A stretch of 64,000 nucleotides of DNA from Cryptomeria japonica (taxonomy: Eukaryota; Streptophyta; Pinopsida; Cupressales; Cupressaceae). The position numbers and the translations under genes were made by a program. Below, one piece after another: positions 56,591 through 64,000 of the stretch (its first letter is position 1; every line of letters begins with the position of its first letter). Below the pieces are notes generated by a model. That model was not told where the DNA came from. It made no database searches and saw only the letters and a program-made list of their open reading frames with translations. The DNA lies in contig NC_081415.1 of assembly GCF_030272615.1 (NCBI RefSeq), positions 416,792,757-416,856,756 on the forward strand. The letters are read 5' to 3'.

Positions 56591-57383
56591 TGTATATGGT
56601 GAAAATGGATAGCAATAAACAACAATATTGAAAGACTAAAATGGATTCAACCACCAAACCCTAGCCTAACAATGAACAAAGATCCACCATAACATATGAA
56701 GATAACCTAAGACAATGCAAATAACTCAAAATCACAAAGATTATACCATCACATGTCCACTAGGGTTTTGATCTCCATTCTTCCTATCTCCATTGATCTT
56801 GTTTGATATGCTTGCTCTCAGATTTTTGTATGCACAAGAGCTCAATAAAGAACAGAATGTGGTTGCAAGTAGAATTGTAGTGTAGCCAAGTCCTCCAAAA
56901 TCAGTCATTAGTCATTAGGGTGCTTCATTAGGGTTTGATAATGAAGAAAGAATCTCCTTAAATAGAAGACACAATAAGAAATGGAGGGTTAAGATTGAGA
57001 GGTGTAAAAAGAGAGGTCGGCTAGGATTAGAGGGTAGGTATAAGAAATACCAAAATAATGAAAGAAGTAGGTAGTGTAGGAAATAAGAGATGAATGACAT
57101 GTGTCATGTGTAGAAAAAGATAATGAATTAATTAAATAAATAAAGATTTATTTAATAAATAGAAGAAGTAGGACAATTAAATAAATAAAATATTTATTTA
57201 ATTTAGGAAAGGGATAATTTAAATAAATAAATGTATTTATTTAAATGAGAAATAAGGCTAGAAGAGGATAAATGAATTAATTAAATAAATAAAGATTTAT
57301 TTAATTAATAGAAGAATTAGGCTTAGATAATTAAATAAATAAAATATTTATTTAATTAAACATGACAATTTTGAGTGTCTACA
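56591..57383 (-). repeat. 5' LTR of the Tat element
   Basis: 793 bp. It differs from the 3' LTR only in aacagaatgtgg versus aatggaatgtgt (three positions) and aagattg versus aatattg (one position). Confidence 0.95.
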
Positions 57384-57388
57384 AAACT

Positions 57389-58159
57389 CATTTGTCTGCC
57401 CTGCAACATTCTCTGCTCAACACTTCACATCAAAAGATGAATTCACTTATTTGCACATACACCACTCTCTGATAATGCAGACACCACCATAACACACAAA
57501 TTACATGAATATATCACCTATTTATACAAATAATCAACCTTGACTACAAGGTCGGCTCAACCCTCAAGACTTAATTACAAAATTACATTACATGATTCAT
57601 AAATCAACCACGAGACCAATACAATGCCATAGACAACATAGCATGGACCCAAATCAAATCCTCTAACATGAAACACCATAAAAAATCTTGCCAAGATCAA
57701 CCACAACATGCTATACCACCGAAAATGTCGCATAACACGAAGAATATCACCAAACCCATAAGATCTTCAATAATGCACACAAGAATCGATGTGGTCTGCC
57801 AAGACAAATAGGACATGATTACAAAACACCAATAAGCATGTTAGAACCATCCACAATAGCTACACCAATACCACTTAATCAAATCTCCATCGATCAACAC
57901 AGTGATACTCAAGAACACTCAACAACAACAACTGAAACTAGAAAGATAACTTGCAAAGCATCAAATCACGAACCGCTTGAATTGAAGATACGCATGAGCA
58001 TCCCAAACACTCTCCCAAATCCACAACCAAAGATATAATTATATCAGAGCACAATAGATCAAATACCAACTTAATTCTTTGCAATATCAGAACATCAAAA
58101 CATATGAATATGTTAAAATCAATGACAACAACATATCCTAGCAGCAACAATATCCAACA
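57389..58159 (-). repeat. Copia 3' LTR, right part
   Basis: Continues the LTR cut at 41145 and ends CCAACA at 58159, next to the polypurine tract. It is similar to 5062-5757 of the solo LTR. Confidence 0.8.
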
Positions 58160-58514
58160 ATCTCCCCCTTTTGAATTAATTTCAACATATGAATGTGAAA
58201 AATAATTTAAAGGAATAAATCAACACCAACAATTTCAAACAAACTCCTCCTAAGATCATGTACACAAAGCTTCAAAGATAAGGCAGTTTTTCACATGCTT
58301 CTCTCCCCCTTTGACAACAATGCCAAAGACAAAATACAAATCATTATTCTCTCCCCGTTTACTAGATAATCTCTCCCCCTTATAACAAACTCACAAATCT
58401 GAACATCTGAACCATACACTGACTACTCCGGCTGAGTAGCAACACCAACTCATCAATCCAAATAAGAGGATAAGATTTTGAACTCCACCGGATTGATGCA
58501 TCTCAATGCATCTA
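58160..58514 (-). other. Copia polypurine tract and 3' untranslated region
   Basis: The polypurine tract (minus strand AAAAGGGGGAGA) lies at 58160-58172. Further CCCCCTTT runs follow at 58304-58382 on the plus strand. No coding signal is seen until the end of RNase H. Confidence 0.75.
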
Positions 58515-58757
58515 GTTCTCATTAGGAGGGGTAGACACCCCTAATTTGTCTCTCAAATATACAAATATATTTGTAGGCAAAGGTTTAGTAAAGATATCTG
58601 CAATCTTATCCTTTGTAGATACATACTCCAATTTGACTTCTTCATCACTGATTTTCTCCCTCACGAAATGATACTTAATTTATATATGCTTTGTTTTAGA
58701 GTGTAGTACCGGATTCTTGGAAATATTGATAGCACTTGAATCGTCACAATATATAAC
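58515..58757 (-). pseudogene. Copia RNase H, C-terminal segment
   Basis: The minus-strand frame reads CDDSSAINISKNPVLHSKTK, then KYHFVREKI and IADIFTKPLP, the closing blocks of copia RNase H, with one stop in the middle. It joins 60298 after removal of the solo LTR between them. Confidence 0.85.
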
Positions 58758-59133
58758 TATATACACCTAAAAATGGTCTGAAGATAATTAATTGAATAAG
58801 CAATTATTTAATTAATCCCCCTTCCCAATTTAATTGAATTCATCAACAATTTGATTAAATTATCCCTTTTCATCTACTTATTAATAAATCTAAGGATTTA
58901 TTTAATAGGTTCATTTCAATAATCCCCTTTGATTAATTAATTCAAATTAATTAATTCTTCCCCATCAAATTCATTTCTTTTAATCTCCTAATTAATTAAA
59001 ACAAATCAATTTATGAGTTGTTGAGAATTAATTAATCTTTTCCTATTATTTTAATTTCTAAATTCAAATTACCCACATTCCTCCTAACTTCTAACCACCT
59101 AACCTAACCCATTCCATCTAACCCTGGGTTTAA

Positions 59134-59969
59134 ATAAACCTACCTTAGCTTGCACATCCTAACCTCCTTATCCTAACCTCCTATGGTGTGGATACTCTCC
59201 CCTTGAGACATATGGCATTCTTGGGCCACATGTCCCCTCTCTTGGAAGCCTCTTGACACTTGTCACCATAGAGATGACAAATGTTCCCTTTCATCCAACC
59301 TCTCTTGGAAGCCTCTTGACACTTGTCACCATAGAGATGACAAATGTTCCCTTTCATCCGACCTCTTTTCCAACCTCCTCCAATTTCACCATTGATATCT
59401 TCAGACTCAATCTTGATCGTTGATTCCTGCCACCTCACCCCTGGCCTTGGAAATCCTATAAATAGACCCCATTTTGGAGCAATAATCATCCCATCTCATT
59501 TGCATTTTATGCATTGTTACTATAGGCATAATATCTCTTAGCATATCATAGGCATAAACCTACCTTAGCTTGCACATCCTAACCTCCTTATCCTAACCTC
59601 CTATGGTGTGGATACTCTCCCCTTGAGACATATGGCATTCTTGGGCCACATGTCCCCTCTCTTGGAAGCCTCTTGACACTTGTCACCATAGAGATGACAA
59701 ATGTTCCCTTTCATCCAACCTCTCTTGGAAGCCTCTTGACACTTGTCACCATAGAGATGACAAATGTTCCCTTTCATCCGACCTCTTTTCCAACCTCCTC
59801 CAATTTCACCATTGATATCTTCAGACTCAATCTTGATCGTTGATTCCTGCCACCTCACCCCTGGCCTTGGAAATCCTATAAATAGACCCCATTTTGGAGC
59901 AATAATCATCCCATCTCATTTGCATTTTATGCATTGTTACTATAGGCATAATATCTCTTAGCATATCAT
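59134..59969 (+). repeat. Perfect 420-bp tandem duplication, two copies
   Basis: Bases 59134-59549 are repeated 420 bp downstream without a visible difference. Inside each copy a 63-bp unit (starting near 59241 and 59304, and again near 59661 and 59724) is itself duplicated. The apparent 102-codon frames on the minus strand are by-products. Confidence 0.95.
59457..59465 (+). promoter_or_regulatory. LTR TATA box, first copy
   Basis: TATAAATAG in a typical U3/R context. The identical second copy is at 59877-59885. Confidence 0.65.
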
Positions 59970-60297
59970 TTGAGCATTGTTATTATAGGCAATTGCATTC
60001 TTAGATCTAGCTTATTTTCTAGCATAATTGTTGAATCATGTAGCTTAATCATTCTCTTTTATAGCTTAAATGCATCATTATAATCTTAAATCCTCCATCT
60101 AGGTGTAGTCAAGTCACTGGAATTCACTTATCTAGATCTGAGAGCAAATCTACACTCACATTTATTAGGAGGCGATAGATCGATTAGCCATGGTTTTATC
60201 TTTATTTGTTCTAAATTTGCTAACCATGCTTGTAATGATCTATTGAGTGTTTTGTGTTGCAGCTACAAGTATCACACTTTGTAGGCACGACAATAAC

Positions 60298-60625
60298 AGT
60301 AGGCTCATCATATAAACTCTAATCCTTCAACATTTGCTTCATCCAAACTACCTAAGTACAGTTGCTGGCAGCAACAATGTATTCAGCTTCTGCAGTAGAT
60401 AGAGATATAACATCTTTCTTCTAACTGGACCATGAAAGCAACTTCTTCCCCCCCAAAAATGCTCCACTGATAGTGCTTTTCTAGTTATCAACATCACCTG
60501 CCCAATCAACATCACTATATGCACATAACATGAAATTATCATTCTTTGGATACCATAAACCATAGCCAAATGTCCCCTTCAAGTATCTGAAAATCCTCTT
60601 CACAATAGTAACATGAATTTCTTTA
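60298..60625 (-). pseudogene. Copia RNase H, N-terminal segment
   Basis: The minus-strand frame reads KRIFRYLKGTFGYGLWYP, then AYSDVDWAGDVDN, and LSTAEAEYI, which are classic copia RNase H blocks. Three stops are present. It continues at 62701 on the N-terminal side and 58757 on the C-terminal side. Confidence 0.85.
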
Positions 60626-60630
60626 ATATC

Positions 60631-62695
60631 TATTGGAGCTCAAAATCACTGGTTTGATGATCCCTAAGAGCATGCCACCTTCTATGATCAATATCGGCAA
60701 CTGATTTTTGCCAACTAATGGAATGATCAATTAGGTCTTACTTCCCTTCACTTCTGGTTCTGCTAGACCAAGGTGGGTATACCTTATCACCAACTATTCT
60801 CTTGTTGTACTGCGATCAACTAATGATGCTTAGGCATATTATGTTACAATATTCCTATTTGAAATCACTCTTGAATGGCATGAAGATGAGAGTGATTATA
60901 GTTTTACCCTATACTCCTACTTTGTAGAACTAAAACTGAAGTGAAATTTGTTTTATGAAAATTAGAATGGAAGTGTTCTTAATTTATGGAATACAATGTT
61001 GAATATGTAATAGTGACCAGTGTCTTCTCCTTTTAATGGGCACCTAGTCCTATGGAAACTTGTCTCTTTCACTCTCCTACTAGACAGTTTTGCAACTATC
61101 CACTGCTAATACTCTCACAGTTGCTAATCCTATTATGACAGTCACTATACAACGAATTTAATAAAACTCCTATAGTAACCATCCAAGAGTGTGCACCTTC
61201 TTGTTCATGAAATGAAAATAACAAGATAGCAATAGTATGAAGAGTAACCCAAATGCAATCTCCAATTTTTTTAGTATTGAAATTGTAGACAGATTCAAAA
61301 AAATACACCAAAGTAATCTTAATGCAACATGTAAGCAGAGAGGTAACTGGTTTTATATTACTTTAAAGCAGAATTGCATCACAATATTGAAAGTATATGT
61401 GTTTGATATGTTATATTACAAAAATCTCCTCTTACCTAAATCTGATATATTTCATCCCCTGATTTACATTTTGAATCCTATATATATGAAGAAAGGCTCG
61501 ACAAAGGCGTCTCTTCATGATGCCTCGTCGATATGTTCATGATGCTTCTGGTGTTTCTGCTTTGTCGGCAAAACTTCTTTCGATCACCCGGGCAATCCTT
61601 CATTTCATTCATATTTTCTCTTTGGGTTACCTATGCTGAATGTATCTTGAATGGTGCTTATTGTGATTGTTTTAACTACATATACTTGCTCATAAGTTCT
61701 CTTTATCAGAGTTATTCCGATACAGGTAGTTTGGTCAAGAGTGTGTTATCTGAGTAGCTGTTGCGATGTCACTACATATACTCACTTTTAGAATAGGCTA
61801 TACTATCATATCATTGATTGTCCATTATTCTAATCTCATTAGTTATACCTATAGGGGTACCTTCTTCATTCTCCTTTATTGGCATAGGTTTTACCAATAT
61901 CAGCTCCTCGGTCATAAGTGCATAATTGGGATAGTTCCCCCGATATCATTCTGTTTACCCATCATTGGGATAGTTTTAGTAATCGAAATCTTGTTGACAT
62001 GCTATTCCAGCTTCATTGGTTATTCTGATGGACCTGCATAATGCATATGCTTTCATTTTCTTTTGTCGGGATAACTTACACCATCCGGATAGCCTTTTGA
62101 ACTTACCCCGATCTCATATTCTATTCCAACAAGACTTGTATCGACATGATGTATCTAGAAATGTATGTTTCGGGATAGCTTACTCTATCAACATTATATA
62201 ATACTGCTTCTGCACTTTTGGTGGTTATTCTGATAGGCACCTTAAATATCTTGTTTGGTATAACTATATCGATGTAATGCTTATCAAAATAGTTTGTTCT
62301 ATCAGAATCATAAAGAATTGTTCCTACGCTTTTGCTAGTCATTTCGACGGGCAATCAAGACTTCATGTTTGACATTTCTATCCCGATGTCCATGTTCAAC
62401 ACTGATTTATTGGATCAAGTTAGCTATCCCGATATCAATATTTAACATTGATTTATCAGATCAAAATAGCTATCCGATATAGACATGAAATGTTTTCTTA
62501 ATGAGGTTATCTTACTGATCTTTCTTGGATTTATCAGGAATTTTTTCACATATCATTAGGGCATAATGGAGACAATATGTGGGATTCTATGTTAGGTAAA
62601 AGAAAACTTTTGTAGCTTCAACATTTCACCACTTTAAACACAAAAGCTTGGTGATCATGTCAAGGGTATTGTTATGAAAATTTAGGGTTCCAACA
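60631..62695 (-). mobile_element. Solo LTR (2.07 kb), same family as 5848-10193
   Basis: Inserted in the copia RT-RNase H junction. It starts TATTGG (decayed TGTTGG) and ends TTCCAACA. The flanks atatc (60626-60630) and agatc (62696-62700) form a duplication with one mismatch. It shares its right terminus, the aggtgggtatacc block and the GGGATAACTTAC motif with the 4.3-kb solo LTR. It is about half as long, so one copy is deleted or the other has gained sequence. Confidence 0.7.
61690..62490. repeat. Degenerate repeats of a GGGATAGYTTA / TATCCCGAT motif
   Basis: At least ten imperfect copies in both orientations, for example near 61926, 61976, 62077, 62172, 62385 and 62428. They mark this LTR family. 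Confidence 0.6.
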
Positions 62696-62700
62696 AGATC

Positions 62701-64000
62701 AACTTGAAATCTTGCACAAAGACAAACATCATGCATAATATTTGGTCTAGTATGAGTCAAGTATAATAATCCACCAACCATAGATCTATACAAGGTTTGA
62801 TTAACTTTATGAGATTTATCATGCTTAGACAACTTGCATCCAGTCACCATAGGAGTCCCAATAGGTTTAGAATCAACTAACCCAAACTTCTTCAACAATT
62901 CCTTCACATACTTAGATTGAGAAATGAAAATGCCTTTGTCAATTTGTGTAATCTGCAGTCCTAAGAAGAATTTCATCTCACCTATTATAGACATCTCAAA
63001 CTTTTTTCGCATATCATCAACAAACTTGATACTCAAATCATCATCTCCTCAAAAAATAATGTCATCAACAAAGACTTCAAGAATCAAAATGTTATCATTA
63101 TCAACCTTAAAGTATAAATTACTGTCAACAATACCTTTACAAAATCCCAACTTCATCAAATACCTGTCCAATCTAGCATACCAGGCTCTAGGGGCTTGCT
63201 CCAGTCCATACAATGCTTTTCTTCAATTTTCATACCATGTCTCCTTCATCTGATAATAAAACCCATCCAGTTGTTCAATGTAGACTTCCTCTTCCAAATC
63301 ACCATTCAAAAATGCTAACTTAACATCCATCTTATATACCTTGAAATTATTATAAGCAACATATGCAAGAAGTAATCTAACGACTTCAATTCTATCTACC
63401 GGAGCAAAGGTCACCTCATAATCAATTCCTTCCATCTGAGAACATCCCTTACATACCAATCTTGCTTTGTTTCTAACCACTTCATCGGCTTCATTCAGTT
63501 TATTCTGAAACACCCATTTAGTGCCAATCACATTCTTATCTTTAGGTCTCAGAACAAGCTCCCATGTGTTATTCTTCTCAATCTGATTCAACTCTTCTTC
63601 CATAGCTTTTATCCAATTCTCATCTTTACATGTTTCTGGAATATCTTTAGGTTCAATCTTGGAAATAAAAAATATCTCTTCAACAACAATCATTCTCCTA
63701 GTCATTACACCTTTATTTTTGTCACCAATAATCTGATTTTCTGAATTATTCAATTTCACATACCTCAGAGTCTTCTAATTGTTCTAATTCTTAGGTTCTT
63801 GAACTTATTCACTGGCAGTAGAAATATCCGGATTAACTATCTCTACCGGATCATTTTGCTTTAGGATCTCAGTCTGTACAAGCTTTGAAATAACATCCTA
63901 ATCATCAAACTCATATCCGCATGCTCTGATCTGTTTTCCATGACATTCATCAACCTTCAGATTTGAACTTTCCACTATCTTCTTCAATCTCTTATTGTAA
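62701..64000 (-). pseudogene. Copia reverse transcriptase
   Basis: The frame 63759-63223 has NNTWELVLRPKDKNVIGTKW, NKARLVCKG, GIDYEVTFAPVDR and DVKLAFLNGDLEEEVYIEQ, the N-terminal blocks of copia RT. After a frameshift near 63225 come QAPRAWYARL and the VDDIIF catalytic motif near 63060, next to a stop. The frame 63036-62701 follows with IGTPMVTGCKLSKHD and YRSMVGGLLYLTHTRP. The piece right of 63760 is the variable linker after integrase and runs off the window. Stops at about 63045 and 63765 and the frameshift make it inactive. Confidence 0.85.

Larger units (their letters stand above)
41151..57383 (-). mobile_element. Young Tat/Ogre-type Ty3/gypsy element with an antisense PMD gene (16.2 kb)
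   Basis: Two 793-bp LTRs (41151-41943 and 56591-57383) differ at only 4 positions. They start TGTATA and end TCTACA on the plus strand. The duplication aaact (41146-41150 and 57384-57388) marks insertion into the copia LTR. The sense genes run leftward: gag (54238-51197), then pol (51190-46760) with G-patch, RT, RNase H, a second RNase H and integrase. This dual RNase H layout is typical of the Tat lineage. The strand between integrase and the 3' LTR carries a plant-mobile-domain gene in the opposite direction. Few stop codons and near-identical LTRs indicate a recent insertion, the last event in this window. Confidence 0.93.
58758..60292 (+). mobile_element. Solo LTR with an internal tandem duplication
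   Basis: A 1535-bp insertion in the copia RNase H, flanked by ataac (58753-58757 and 60293-60297). The ends read tatatacacc and gcacgaca, consistent with a decayed TG and a CA. A TATA box (TATAAATAG) occurs twice because of a 420-bp duplication. No coding region, PBS or second LTR is present. Orientation is taken from the TATA box. Confidence 0.75.
40760..64000 (-). mobile_element. Ty1/copia element, minus strand, cut by the right edge
   Basis: The 3' LTR is at the left (40760-41145 plus 57389-58159, about 1160 bp without the nested Tat element). The tract at 58160-58172, complementary to CAAAAGGGGGAGAT, is the polypurine tract. Inside, reading leftward from the edge, are RT (from 64000) and RNase H in two pieces (60298-60625 and 58515-58757). 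Two solo LTRs are inserted in the coding region. The 5' LTR, gag and integrase lie beyond the window. A candidate left target duplication is aagat (40755-40759). The family also gave the solo LTR at 2982-5757. Confidence 0.85.

Noticed and set aside
59181..59909. Two identical 102-codon minus-strand frames
   Set aside because: They lie in the tandemly duplicated LTR, run against its TATA box, and have no known domain.

Overview
The window looks like intergenic DNA of a large plant genome, and I infer a gymnosperm or other giant-genome seed plant. I recognise no host gene in 64 kb. What is here is plant-type: L1 LINEs with a C-terminal RNase H, Ty3/gypsy elements of the Tat/Ogre type, a Ty1/copia element, long solo LTRs, a miniature LTR element and an old endogenous caulimovirid. 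Old insertions are kept rather than deleted, which is the reason for suggesting a conifer-like genome. The species cannot be named from the sequence alone.

Layout. 0.4-13 kb: one degenerate minus-strand L1, split by a copia solo LTR (2982-5757, itself holding an ORF1-only LINE) and by a 4.3-kb solo LTR (5848-10193). 13-14.7 kb: a plus-strand L1 fragment, head to head with the first. 16.2-33.6 kb: a plus-strand L1 split by three insertions: a 333-bp TRIM whose LTRs carry a tRNA-like domain (16239-16571), an endogenous pararetrovirus with 449-bp direct terminal repeats (16731-23598), and a non-autonomous gag-protease element (24933-32810). 33.6-40.7 kb: low-information sequence plus gypsy wreckage in which gag-protease and integrase point away from each other. 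40.76 kb to beyond the right edge: a minus-strand copia element. Its 3' LTR is split by a young 16.2-kb Tat/Ogre element (41151-57383), and its body by two solo LTRs (58758-60292 and 60631-62695).

Age order by my hand counts of repeat divergence: TRIM LTRs about 10 percent, viral terminal repeats about 9 percent, gag-only element LTRs about 2 percent, Tat element LTRs 4 differences in 793 bp. Target-site duplications support nearly every insertion: agaga, agcct, ggagg, gtgtc, aaact, ataac, and atatc/agatc with one mismatch.

The most interesting locus is the Tat element. On the minus strand it has gag, then protease-G-patch-RT-RNase H-second RNase H-integrase. On the opposite strand it carries a plant-mobile-domain (PMD) gene with a candidate TATA box, a short first exon and a consensus GTAAGT donor. 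The inferred intron holds sixteen CGCGTCTGTGT-type motifs spaced alternately about 19 and 21 bp, followed by five short hairpins whose stems change in a compensatory way. The same motif, in sense orientation and with the same spacing, recurs in two arrays in the gag leader. Both divergent transcription units therefore appear to carry the same repeated signal.
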